A stretch of DNA of 22,742 nt. Origin: JBHIDQ01 sp046760155 (GTDB lineage: Bacteria > Chloroflexota > Dehalococcoidia > Dehalococcoidales > RBG-16-60-22). Location: NCBI GenBank assembly GCA_046760155.1, contig JBHIDQ010000010.1:1-22742 (forward strand). The letters run 5' to 3'. Position numbers and translations under genes: made by a program. Positions within the stretch are counted from its first letter, which is position 1; every line of letters begins with the position of its first letter. Positions 1 through 7,491 of the stretch are shown piece by piece. The notes under the pieces are model-generated. The model did no database searches. It saw only the letters and a program-made list of their open reading frames with translations, and was not told the origin of the DNA.

Positions 1-2
1 AG

Positions 3-98
3 TCGCCCAAGTGCGGTAACAATAATCAGCCTTTAGATAAGAAAGCAGCCCAGATGTTGCTGGAAGGATTACTCGCCCAGTATAGAAATGGGGGGTGA
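3..98 (+). CDS. 3' end of an unidentified upstream gene (partial)
   Basis: An open frame enters from the left edge and ends at a TGA (96-98). It encodes about 31 residues, beginning SPKCGNNNQPLDKK and ending in a short helix-like segment (AAQMLLEGLLAQY) and RNGG. The single CxxxN-type motif does not identify a family. The stop codon overlaps the purine-rich ribosome binding site of ftsY, so this gene probably heads or belongs to the ftsY-lgt-MFS transcription unit. A real C-terminus is likely because of that overlap, but I cannot name the product. Confidence 0.45.
   Translation, partial: SPKCGNNNQPLDKKAAQMLLEGLLAQYRNGG
91..98 (+). promoter_or_regulatory. Shine-Dalgarno site that decides the ftsY start
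   Basis: GGGGGTGA differs from the ideal GGAGGTGA by one base and lies about 8 nt before ATA at 104. No ATG, GTG or TTG occurs in the ftsY frame between the TAG at 101-103 and ATG 161. The site therefore argues for initiation at the ATA or at another non-standard codon nearby. Confidence 0.5.
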
Positions 99-103
99 GG
101 TAG

Positions 104-1003
104 ATAACTAACCTCATTCAGGCCCTGAAACGCAGTCGGGAATCTTGGTTTACCCGAGCCATGCACCTATTTGACCGCCCGTTGGTTAGTGACGAGGTAT
201 GGGATGAGTTGGAGGAACTGCTTATTGCCGCCGATGTGGGAGTCAGCACCACCGGGAAGCTAATCGAGAAGGTGAAAAAACGGGTAACTGAAGAGAAAAT
301 TAGTGATGGCTCACTGGTACGGGCTGCCTTGCGGTCAGAAATGGTCAATATTCTGAGAATTGACCATAAAGAAGAACCGGTCATTCTATCCTTGCCCAGG
401 GTTACGCTGGTGGTAGGGGTCAATGGTGGTGGCAAGACGACATCGATTGCCAAGCTTGCCCATAGCTTTAAGAATAAGGGCAAGAGCGTTATCCTAGTGG
501 CGGCGGATACCTTTCGGGCGGCGGCGATTGACCAGCTCAGGCGCTGGGGAGAAAGAGTGGGGGTAGATGTCATTGCTCACCAGCCCGGGGCTGACCCGGG
601 GGCGGTGGTCTTCGACGCCCTGCAAGCGGCACGGAGTCGGCAGGTTGAAGAAGTAATTATTGATACTGCTGGTAGACTCCATACCAAGTTTAACCTGATG
701 GAGGAACTGAAGAAGATTAAGCGGGTAGCGGCCAAGTCTGATGCTACCGCGCCTCATGAGGTGATTTTAGTACTTGATGCCACCACTGGACAGAATGGTC
801 TGGCTCAGGCAAGGTATTTTACCGAGGCGGTGGGCATTACCGGCATCTTTCTGGCTAAGCTGGATGGTACCGCCAAGGGTGGCATCGTATTGGCGATTTG
901 TGATGAATTGAAAATTCCAATCCAGTTCGTTGGCATTGGCGAAAAGTTGGAAGATATAGCGCCCTTCAATGCCGAGGCCTTCGTTGAGGCACTCTGCTCC
1001 TGA
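104..1003 (+). CDS. ftsY: FtsY, signal recognition particle receptor GTPase
   Basis: FtsY is the membrane-associated SRP receptor that pairs with Ffh to deliver ribosomes making membrane proteins to the Sec translocon. Counted from ATA 104 the product is 299 residues. It has an N-domain (the ALKRSRESW helix and then DELEELLIAADVGVSTT), a P-loop GVNGGGKTT at about residues 105-113, then DTFRAAA, DTAGRLH, a G4 motif read as AKLDG (usually TKLDG), and the closing GIGEKLEDIAPF. The acidic A-domain of E. coli FtsY is absent, as in many bacteria. The first ATG is at 161, but starting there would cut off the conserved N-terminal helix. The frame is open from 104, just after an in-frame TAG, and a good Shine-Dalgarno sits before 104. 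lgt follows after 14 bp. Identity is certain; the start codon is not. Confidence 0.93.
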   Translation: MTNLIQALKRSRESWFTRAMHLFDRPLVSDEVWDELEELLIAADVGVSTTGKLIEKVKKRVTEEKISDGSLVRAALRSEMVNILRIDHKEEPVILSLPRVTLVVGVNGGGKTTSIAKLAHSFKNKGKSVILVAADTFRAAAIDQLRRWGERVGVDVIAHQPGADPGAVVFDALQAARSRQVEEVIIDTAGRLHTKFNLMEELKKIKRVAAKSDATAPHEVILVLDATTGQNGLAQARYFTEAVGITGIFLAKLDGTAKGGIVLAICDELKIPIQFVGIGEKLEDIAPFNAEAFVEALCS

Positions 1004-1017
1004 TTTTTGGAGGAACG

Positions 1018-1791
1018 ATGATAACGATAAATATCGACCCGGTGGCCTTCACCATCGGTTCAATTGAAATTAGGTGGTATGGCATCATGATTGCCTTGGC
1101 AATTCTGACCGTCGTGCTGTGGACAGCTTGGCAGGTCAAACGGGGTGCCAATATTTCCTATGATACTGTTTTCACCGCCGCACTGGTGGGCATTCCTTCT
1201 GGCATGATATTAGCCAGACTGCTTCATGTTATTGATGGCTGGGAGTACTATAGCCAGAACCCGGGGCAGATAATTGGTGGTGGTGGTTTAACTGCCTACG
1301 GTGCTGTCTTGGGGGCCACCTTGGGCATCTGGATTTACAGTCGATTTAGCCGTTTCCAGTTTGGCTATTTTGCTGATGTGGTAGCGCCAGGTATCATTTT
1401 GGCTCAGGCGGTAGGCAGGATTGGCTGTACTATAAATGGCTGCTGCTACGGGGTAGAAACCTCTTTACCGTGGAGCATTGTCTATACCCATCCTAATAGT
1501 CTTAGTCCTCTAGGGGTGGCAGTGCATCCCGCCACAGTTTATGAAATCATATGGAATTTGATAGTTTTCGGGGTGTTACTCAGATTAAGGGGACGGCTAA
1601 AGCCTGACGGTTCGCTGTTTCTGGTCTATCTCAGTCTATACTCGGTGTACCGTCTCGGCACTGATTTCCTGCGTGAAGGTACACCCTTTCTCTTCGGCTT
1701 ACATCAGGCTCAAGTAATTGCCATCGTCGTCTTAGCTATTGCCATTCCCTTACTGGTCTTGAGAACACGGTGGACGAGAGTGGCAGAATAA
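1018..1791 (+). CDS. lgt: Prolipoprotein diacylglyceryl transferase (Lgt), GCCYG variant
   Basis: Lgt is an inner-membrane enzyme that transfers diacylglycerol from phosphatidylglycerol to the lipobox cysteine of prolipoproteins, the first step of lipoprotein maturation. The 257-residue product has about seven hydrophobic segments, the IRWYGIMIALAI opening typical of the family, GGGGLTAYGAVLGA at 87-100, and the signature GRIGCTINGCCYG at 133-145. Classical proteobacterial Lgt has SFHGG and GRIGNFINGE at these places, so here a tyrosine replaces the histidine and a double cysteine is present. Such variants occur in other phyla. GGAGG at 1010-1014 supports the ATG. The gene lies 14 bp after ftsY, and its stop overlaps the next start as TAATG, so it belongs to the same operon. 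Confidence 0.9.
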   Translation: MITINIDPVAFTIGSIEIRWYGIMIALAILTVVLWTAWQVKRGANISYDTVFTAALVGIPSGMILARLLHVIDGWEYYSQNPGQIIGGGGLTAYGAVLGATLGIWIYSRFSRFQFGYFADVVAPGIILAQAVGRIGCTINGCCYGVETSLPWSIVYTHPNSLSPLGVAVHPATVYEIIWNLIVFGVLLRLRGRLKPDGSLFLVYLSLYSVYRLGTDFLREGTPFLFGLHQAQVIAIVVLAIAIPLLVLRTRWTRVAE

Positions 1792-3074
1792 TGCCTTTGG
1801 ATTGGAAACTCCCCAAGGTGTTCTACGGGTGGTGGATCGTTGGTGCCTGTTTTGTCATTGCGTTGTACATGGCTGGGGTTGTCTTCTACGGTTTCACCGC
1901 TATTTTTGAGCCCATTGCTGAAGAGTTTGGCTGGAGCTATACCCAGATTTCATTGGCTGCTTCGATACGTGGTCTGGAGGCAGGTCTCATGGCTCCAGTC
2001 ATCGGCATATTTGTTGACCGCTGGGGGCCAAAAAGACTGATATTTGGTGGGGTGCTGTTTATTGGTCTGGGCTTAATACTCCTCAGCTGGGTTACCTCCC
2101 TCGGTATGTTCTACGTAGCCTTTGTTTTAATGTCAATCGGCATTAGTGGCTGTGGTATCTCGGTAACAGCGACCGCAGTCGCTCAATGGTTCCGCAGAAG
2201 AGTGGGCCTCGCCACTGGCATTATGGTTTGCGGCTATGGTTCTAGCGGACTTCTGGTACCGTTAATGGTGAGACTTATTGACCTGTATGAGTGGCGAACG
2301 ACGGTATTTATCCTTGGTCTTGGCATGTTGGTTATCGGTATACCGCTGTCGCTACTGGTTCGGCACAAACCGGAGCAGTACGGCTACCTCCCTGATGGTG
2401 AAGTAAGTGACGCAGTTATCGCCGACGAGATTTTAGCCACGCCACCCGCCAGTGAAGTAAGTATTGGGGTGAGGCAGGCGATGAAGAGCCGGACTTTTTG
2501 GTACATAGTGCTGGGGCTAATACCTCAGTATGTAGTAGTGGCGGCTGTGGTTACTCATGTTATGCCTTACCTCAGCAGCATTGGCATCCCGAGGTCAGTG
2601 TCTGGTCTGGTGGCGACGGCTATCCCGCTGTTGAGTATCGGTGGCCGTTTTGGTTTTGGCTGGCTTGGCGATAAATTCGATAAGAGACGGAAACAACTAG
2701 CGGCTGGTGCCCTTATCATGTTGACCCTGGGATTAATCCTTTTTGAATATACCTCCGTTGTCGGTACCGGGCTCCTTGTGCCCTTCCTCATATTTTTCGG
2801 ATTTGGTTATGGCGGTAATGTAACCATGGTAGGGGTTTTACTGAGGGAATACTTTGGCCGGGGCAGTTTTGGTACCATTATTGGCTTTATGTGGGGCATA
2901 CTAATGCTGGGGAATGTGGCTGGACCACCTTTGGCCGGCTGGGTATTTGATCAATGGGGCAGCTATCAGGGTACCTGGCTGGCGCTGGCTGGTCTCACAC
3001 TTATGGGTACCATCATTATGTCGCTTACGCCAAGAGTCGGCATCAGTTCTCAAGCAAAAGACAAGGTGTCTTAA
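1791..3074 (+). CDS. Major facilitator superfamily transporter (monocarboxylate/oxalate-type)
   Basis: This is a 427-residue integral membrane protein with about 12 hydrophobic segments in two halves, split by a charged loop near residues 195-225. The opening FYGWWIVGACFVIALYMAG, the first-half loop DRWGPKRLIFGG and the second-half loop GWLGDKFDKRRKQLA fit the MFS group related to oxalate:formate antiporters and monocarboxylate transporters. The substrate cannot be read from the sequence. I chose ATG 1791, which shares a base with the lgt TAA stop (TAATG, translational coupling). An in-frame GTG at 1770 would add seven residues but has no better ribosome site. The gene converges on the PlsY-like gene across 30 bp. 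Confidence 0.85.
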   Translation: MPLDWKLPKVFYGWWIVGACFVIALYMAGVVFYGFTAIFEPIAEEFGWSYTQISLAASIRGLEAGLMAPVIGIFVDRWGPKRLIFGGVLFIGLGLILLSWVTSLGMFYVAFVLMSIGISGCGISVTATAVAQWFRRRVGLATGIMVCGYGSSGLLVPLMVRLIDLYEWRTTVFILGLGMLVIGIPLSLLVRHKPEQYGYLPDGEVSDAVIADEILATPPASEVSIGVRQAMKSRTFWYIVLGLIPQYVVVAAVVTHVMPYLSSIGIPRSVSGLVATAIPLLSIGGRFGFGWLGDKFDKRRKQLAAGALIMLTLGLILFEYTSVVGTGLLVPFLIFFGFGYGGNVTMVGVLLREYFGRGSFGTIIGFMWGILMLGNVAGPPLAGWVFDQWGSYQGTWLALAGLTLMGTIIMSLTPRVGISSQAKDKVS

Positions 3075-3104
3075 ATCATGCCCCCGGTAGCACGGGTTGT
3101 TTGC

Positions 3105-3734
3105 CTAGAATCTATCCTTCAGGCCTTTGCGGAGGATGACATGCCGCCAGCTACCACCCTTAGCTCGCATCTCCTTTAATCTAGGGATATATTTGATTCC
3201 CGGTAGTAGCAGTATGCCTATGGAAAAGACAATTAACTCTGGTGAATGATACTTGAGCCAGGCAGTAAAGGGAAAGGCGAGGAAAGCGATGCTATAGCTG
3301 AGAGTAGGGTAGCGTGTGAGCAACAGGCCGAGTCCGAAGATGGCGGCGTAAAAAGGGATGCCCCAGGGTAAAAGGTAGGCAAGGATGCCAATGCAGGTGG
3401 CGCCCCCTCTGCCACCTCGGAATTTGAGGAACACCGTAAAGCTGTGGCCAAGTACTGCGGCTGCTCCGGCAAATAGCTGCGTTACCATTGGTATTCCCAG
3501 CCAGCGAGCTAAGGCGACCGCTGCCGCTCCTTTCCCGATGTCCACGGCTAGCACCAGCAGTCCCTCGGTAAAGCCTACTTGGTAGAACACATTCATGGCG
3601 CCCATGCTTCGGGTGCCCACTTCACGGATATCTATTCCTTTCCTCAGGCGACCCATGATATAACCCGAAGGAAAGGAGCCGATTAAATAAGCGCTGATTA
3701 TGGCAATGGCAATAAGAAGTATTTGACTAATCAT
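3105..3734 (-). CDS. plsY: PlsY-like acyl-phosphate glycerol-3-phosphate acyltransferase, divergent
   Basis: PlsY transfers an acyl group from acyl phosphate to glycerol 3-phosphate, the first step of phospholipid synthesis, in the membrane. The 209-residue protein has the usual topology of about seven hydrophobic segments: SAYLIGSFPSGYIMGRL near the N-terminus, GHSFTVFLKFRGGRGGAT at 96-113 (close to the second PlsY motif), and GIKYIPRL near the C-terminus. The first motif reads GTRSMGAMNVF where canonical enzymes have GSGNPGATNVLR, and the C-terminal HRxNIxRL is not intact. The activity may therefore be altered, or this may be a paralog beside a canonical copy elsewhere. AAGGT overlaps the recJ stop and serves ATG 3734; a TTG at 3740 is the alternative start. 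It is the last gene of the DUF2284-fabF-recJ unit. Confidence 0.8.
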   Translation of the reverse strand: MISQILLIAIAIISAYLIGSFPSGYIMGRLRKGIDIREVGTRSMGAMNVFYQVGFTEGLLVLAVDIGKGAAAVALARWLGIPMVTQLFAGAAAVLGHSFTVFLKFRGGRGGATCIGILAYLLPWGIPFYAAIFGLGLLLTRYPTLSYSIAFLAFPFTAWLKYHSPELIVFSIGILLLPGIKYIPRLKEMRAKGGSWRHVILRKGLKDRF

Positions 3735-3746
3735 GCACAAATGACC

Positions 3747-5438
3747 TTAAGCAGTCTGGTTTGTCGGCGCGAAGTCCAGTATATTAAGCCTGAGCCTCTC
3801 CTCTCCACCCCATCGGTCTATTTCTAAATTATAGACAATGTCAAGAGGTGAAGCTATTTCGGCCAGATAGTTACCTAGTCTGAAGCCTACCCCACCCCAT
3901 CTTGTACCACTCTGCTTTAGTTTCAGCCTCAGGTGCTCGCCACCATTACCCATCGTTCGGTAATCAATCACCTCTACCCGGCGGCTGAGGAAGGTAGGCA
4001 AAGGATTACCCCGGCCAAAGGGAGCTAACTGCTGCGTTATCTGAAAGGTATCGCCGCCAAGGTCAGGCAGGGTAACCTCGGCATCAATATCCAGGCGGGG
4101 ACGAAGGTCAACCCCGGCGAGGTGGGTGGTGGCTAGTTGGAGCAGTCTATCTTGCAGGCGGACTAAATTCTTTGTCGGTAGCGTAAAACCGGCCGCCTGC
4201 GAGTGTCCGCCAAACTGGGATAGCAGGTGACGGCATTGGTTCAGGGCAGCAATAATATTGAACTCAGGAATACTGCGACAACTGCCGCTGCATACTTTCT
4301 CACCGGTTTTAATCACAATGGCCGGACGGTAGAATTCTTCGGACAGTCGGCTGGCGACCAGTCCGGCAATGCCGATAAAATAATCATTATCACTGGCGAC
4401 CAGCAGTGGTGAAATTCCCTGTGCCAACACTTGCTCTCTAGCCTTAGCTAAAGTGGTGGCGGTTAGTTTTTGTCGTTCCGCATTTTTTTGTTCTAGCCAC
4501 CTCGCCAACCGGTGTGCCTCCTGCGGTGAATCGGTCATCAGTAGTTTATAACTGGTCATGGCATGTTCCAGTCTACCCGCGGCATTTAAACGCGGAGCAA
4601 TAATCCAGGAAATGCTTTCCGCATCGAGGTTGCCGCTATTTAATCCGGCTTGAGTTATCATTTCCTTAATGCCCAGGCGAGGAGTAGCATTAATTAGTTT
4701 CAACCCCTCTTTCACCAGATATCGGTTTTCGCCCAGCAGCGGTGATATATCGGCGATGGTACCCAGTGCTACTAGGTCGATTAGCTTACCTAGGTGCTCT
4801 TCTCGTCCAAGGCTCTGGAATAAGGCCTGAAGTAGCTTATAGGCCACGCCAGCACCGGTTAACTCGGAGAAAGGGTAGGCTGAGTTGGGTAGCTTGGCAT
4901 TTACAATGGCCATCGCTGGCGGGATTTCGGCTAGAGGAGTGTGGTGGTCGGTAATAATGACGTCGAGTCCTATCCGGCGTGCTTTCTTCACCTCGGGCAG
5001 ACTGGTAATGCCGCAGTCAACAGTGATGACCAGGCTGATGCCTTGTTGCTGGAGATGCTCGAGGGCAGTCTTTTTCAGTCCGTAGCCTTCAGTCAGGCGG
5101 TGAGGTATATAGGGGATAACCTTGCCACCGAGAGTGGAGAGTCCTTGGACAAGCAGGGCAGTGGCGGTAATACCATCAGCATCATAATCTCCGTAGATGG
5201 CAATATTTTCACTGGAGAGCAAAGCTTGGTAAATTCTGCTTATTGCCTGGTGCATATCAGGTAGTAGAAGAGGACTGCCAGAAAGACTCTCATCGCCAGC
5301 TAGGAAAGACTGTAATTGGCTTGGTTCCTTAAGGCCACGGTTATAGAGAAGCTGAACGATTAACGGAGGAAGGCTTGAGTGAACCAGTAAATTTTTGTCT
5401 GGAACCGGTGGCAGCAGATTCCAACGACAATGACTCAA
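3747..5438 (-). CDS. recJ: Single-stranded-DNA-specific exonuclease RecJ
   Basis: RecJ is a 5'-3' single-strand exonuclease used in recombination, mismatch and excision repair. The 563-residue length is normal for the family. The DHH domain shows DYDADG at 84-89, VDCG at 140-143, DHH at 164-166 and VALGTIAD at 223-230. The DHHA1 domain carries GGHSQAAG at 410-417. An OB-like C-terminal domain (GRGNPLPTF onward, about 475-560) follows. All metal-binding motifs are present, so the enzyme should be active. Translation starts at TTG 5438, two bases after the fabF stop; GAGG inside the last fabF codons is the probable ribosome site, which implies coupling. The PlsY-like gene follows closely. Confidence 0.95.
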   Translation of the reverse strand: MSHCRWNLLPPVPDKNLLVHSSLPPLIVQLLYNRGLKEPSQLQSFLAGDESLSGSPLLLPDMHQAISRIYQALLSSENIAIYGDYDADGITATALLVQGLSTLGGKVIPYIPHRLTEGYGLKKTALEHLQQQGISLVITVDCGITSLPEVKKARRIGLDVIITDHHTPLAEIPPAMAIVNAKLPNSAYPFSELTGAGVAYKLLQALFQSLGREEHLGKLIDLVALGTIADISPLLGENRYLVKEGLKLINATPRLGIKEMITQAGLNSGNLDAESISWIIAPRLNAAGRLEHAMTSYKLLMTDSPQEAHRLARWLEQKNAERQKLTATTLAKAREQVLAQGISPLLVASDNDYFIGIAGLVASRLSEEFYRPAIVIKTGEKVCSGSCRSIPEFNIIAALNQCRHLLSQFGGHSQAAGFTLPTKNLVRLQDRLLQLATTHLAGVDLRPRLDIDAEVTLPDLGGDTFQITQQLAPFGRGNPLPTFLSRRVEVIDYRTMGNGGEHLRLKLKQSGTRWGGVGFRLGNYLAEIASPLDIVYNLEIDRWGGEERLRLNILDFAPTNQTA

Positions 5439-5440
5439 GC

Positions 5441-6697
5441 TTATGCCTCAGAATATTCTCGGAAAATCAAAACTGAATTATGACCGCCAAAACCAAAGGA
5501 ATTAGAAATGGTAGTGGTAACCTTGACCTGACGAGCCACATTGGGCACATAATCTAAATCACATTCCGGGTCAGGGTGAGTAAGGTTGATGGTTGGCGGG
5601 ATGATACCAGTCCGGATAGCCATAATGCATATTAACGCCTCAGCCGCCCCAGCACAGCCGATAAGATGTCCCGTCATTGATTTGGTGGAACTTATTGGAA
5701 TACGGTAGGCATAATCACCAAAAACTGTTTTTAAGGCTCTGGTCTCCATGGCGTCATTTAGTGGCGTAGAGGTACCATGAGCGTTAATATAATCAACTTC
5801 AGTGGGAGTAATTCCTGCCTTTTTCAGTGCTACTTGCATGGCTTTGGCGGCACCCTCACCACTTTCAATCGGTTGGGTAACGTGATAGGAATCAGCCGTA
5901 GCACTATAGGCCGTAATTTCGGCCAGAATATTGGCTCCCCGCTTCTGGGCATGCTCAAGATTTTCCAGTATAAGAACACAAGCCCCTTCACTAACGACAA
6001 AGCCATCACGTTCGGCATCAAAAGGACGGGAGGCCAATTGTGGCGCCTCGTTTCTGGTTGAGAGAGCTTTTAGTGCGTTGAAAGCGGTAATACCTAATGG
6101 GTTTATGATTGATTCCGTGCCGCCAGCAAGCATTATCGGGACATCACCGTGCTTGATGATTTCATAGGCAGCACCGATGGCATCCGAGCCGCTGGAGCAG
6201 GCTGATGTGGTGCAGAAGTTTGGCCCTTTAATCCCCAGTGCAATTGATACGTGGGCAGCGGCAATATCAGCAATCATCATTGGTGCTAGGAATGGGCTTA
6301 CCCGGTCTGGTCCTCTTTCCAGTAGCACTTTGGTTTGTTCGAATAGGGTAGTCAGCCCACCAATCCCACTACCAATTATGACGCCGATGTCATCATGATT
6401 GCGGTGGTCAATTTCCAGTCTGGCTTGCTCCACCGCTTCGCGGCTGGCAACTAACGCCAGTTGGGCAAAGCGGTCCATACGGTGGACATCTTTGCGACTC
6501 ATATAATCAGTGGGCTCAAATCCCTTTACCTCACCGGCGAACTTTGTTTCGAGGGACTCAGCGTCAAACAAGGTAATGTAGTCAATCCCAGACTTGCCGG
6601 CGATAAGGCCTTCCCAGGTAGTGGCGGTATCCAGACCGAGGGGACTAAGAATGCCCATCCCGGTAATAACGACTCTATTATTAAAACTATTCGTCAA
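5441..6697 (-). CDS. fabF: 3-oxoacyl-[acyl-carrier-protein] synthase II (FabF)
   Basis: FabF condenses malonyl-ACP with acyl-ACP during fatty acid elongation in the cytoplasm. Counted from the TTG at 6697 (418 residues), the catalytic triad is Cys167 in TSACSSGSDAIG, His307 in NAHGTSTPLNDA and His344 in KSMTGHLIG, with Lys339 nearby. The spacings of 140 and 37 residues match E. coli FabF. The glycine-rich end SNSFGFGGHNSVLIF is intact. Start choice: ATG 6715 has no clear ribosome site, whereas GGAAGGA lies 6 nt before TTG 6697, giving the usual short lead into RVVITGMG. No acpP, fabD or fabG lies next to it; it sits with recJ and the PlsY-like gene, so only the lipid link to the latter is suggestive. 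Confidence 0.95.
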   Translation of the reverse strand: MTNSFNNRVVITGMGILSPLGLDTATTWEGLIAGKSGIDYITLFDAESLETKFAGEVKGFEPTDYMSRKDVHRMDRFAQLALVASREAVEQARLEIDHRNHDDIGVIIGSGIGGLTTLFEQTKVLLERGPDRVSPFLAPMMIADIAAAHVSIALGIKGPNFCTTSACSSGSDAIGAAYEIIKHGDVPIMLAGGTESIINPLGITAFNALKALSTRNEAPQLASRPFDAERDGFVVSEGACVLILENLEHAQKRGANILAEITAYSATADSYHVTQPIESGEGAAKAMQVALKKAGITPTEVDYINAHGTSTPLNDAMETRALKTVFGDYAYRIPISSTKSMTGHLIGCAGAAEALICIMAIRTGIIPPTINLTHPDPECDLDYVPNVARQVKVTTTISNSFGFGGHNSVLIFREYSEA

Positions 6698-6739
6698 CTT
6701 TGTTCCTTCCTTCATATCTTTGTCAAAGTAGAGGAAAGC

Positions 6740-7381
6740 TTAACTGATAAGCACTAACCCCAGTCTTAATCCATAGGGCACTTCTGATGGTAATGTGGCG
6801 TCTCCAATAGGATAAATGTCCCAGCCGACCTTGGCGGTCATAGTGTAAACATCCATGCCAACGCCTTCCATGGGTGACCTGGCCTTTAAACGATGTGGGC
6901 AGGCTTGTCCCGTTACCAGAGCCTGACATTCGGTATCAGGGCAGAGAAGAGCTTTGCAAGTGCCACTACCAAACGCCAGAGCTAGGTGATAGCCATCATA
7001 AAAGGCCTCAGCTTCAATCTTGGCCACGACCTCGGCTATTTTCCTTCGGTAAGGTTGGACCAGATTCTTATCTCCAGCCTCACGACCGGCGATATCACCA
7101 GGAGGCACATCTAACTTAACAAATATGGCATAGCGAAAGTTGTTGACTACTTTTCTCACTTCGTCTAAGCTCATGGCGTAGGGAGGACAATTAACATTGG
7201 TTCCATAGCTAGGGCATTTTGGGTAGGTACATTTGGCGCGCACTCTTTCGTCAATTACTACTTCATCGGTGGTAATAATTTTGGCATCAGTAGCCCCCAG
7301 TTCAAGAGCCCGTTGTCGATATTTCTCTAGGTCTTGTTGCAACTGCTCTTCGGGAACCTTCTCCACAATTTTGCGTCTCAT
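6740..7381 (-). CDS. DUF2284 predicted metal-binding (iron-sulfur) protein
   Basis: This 213-residue cytoplasmic protein matches the DUF2284 family of cysteine-rich predicted metal-binding proteins. Its N-terminal cluster is C51-x4-C56-PSYG and C65-PPY. A second group holds C142, C147, C152 and C161-PH. Seven cysteines in two groups suggest one or two iron-sulfur clusters, with a ferredoxin-like role common in anaerobes; no catalytic function is known to me. ATG 7381 is preceded by AAAGGT at good spacing and by a moderate promoter. It is the first gene of the unit leading to fabF (24 to 42 bp away depending on the fabF start), recJ and the PlsY-like gene. The functional link to lipid synthesis is unknown. 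Confidence 0.82.
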   Translation of the reverse strand: MRRKIVEKVPEEQLQQDLEKYRQRALELGATDAKIITTDEVVIDERVRAKCTYPKCPSYGTNVNCPPYAMSLDEVRKVVNNFRYAIFVKLDVPPGDIAGREAGDKNLVQPYRRKIAEVVAKIEAEAFYDGYHLALAFGSGTCKALLCPDTECQALVTGQACPHRLKARSPMEGVGMDVYTMTAKVGWDIYPIGDATLPSEVPYGLRLGLVLIS

Positions 7382-7410
7382 AGAACTAACCTTTACTAGG
7401 TTTAACTAAT

Positions 7411-7439
7411 TTTTTACCATAATTTCGGGCTATTTGCAA
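7411..7439 (-). promoter_or_regulatory. Promoter of the DUF2284-fabF-recJ-plsY unit
   Basis: Reading the minus strand, TTGCAA (7439-7434), a 17-bp spacer and TAAAAA (7416-7411) form a moderate sigma-70-type promoter. It predicts a start near 7404 and a leader of about 23 nt containing AAAGGT before ATG 7381. Its -35 box lies only 13 bp from the -35 box of the divergent mtaB promoter. Confidence 0.4.
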
Positions 7440-7452
7440 GTTGAGCTCAGCT

Positions 7453-7481
7453 TTGACCGACGGCAGACTGGACAGTATAAT
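7453..7481 (+). promoter_or_regulatory. Near-consensus promoter of mtaB
   Basis: TTGACC (7453-7458), a 17-bp spacer and a perfect TATAAT (7476-7481) form a near-consensus sigma-70 promoter. The predicted transcription start is about 7488, so codons upstream of 7488 cannot be in the message. This places the start of mtaB at ATG 7492 with almost no leader. Confidence 0.75.
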
Positions 7482-7491
7482 GGCATTTAGG

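Noticed and set aside
118..573. Reading frame on the minus strand opposite ftsY
   Set aside because: It lies entirely within a well-identified gene and has no family features or ribosome site; similar antisense frames elsewhere were left out for the same reason.
1770..1790. GTG start for the MFS transporter overlapping lgt by 22 bp
   Set aside because: No better ribosome site, and ATG 1791 gives the common TAATG coupling and a natural N-terminus.
3083..3096. CCCG-GTAGCA-CGGG followed by TTGTTT between the MFS and PlsY-like genes, a possible terminator
   Set aside because: The stem is only 4 bp and the T tract is interrupted; too weak to call.
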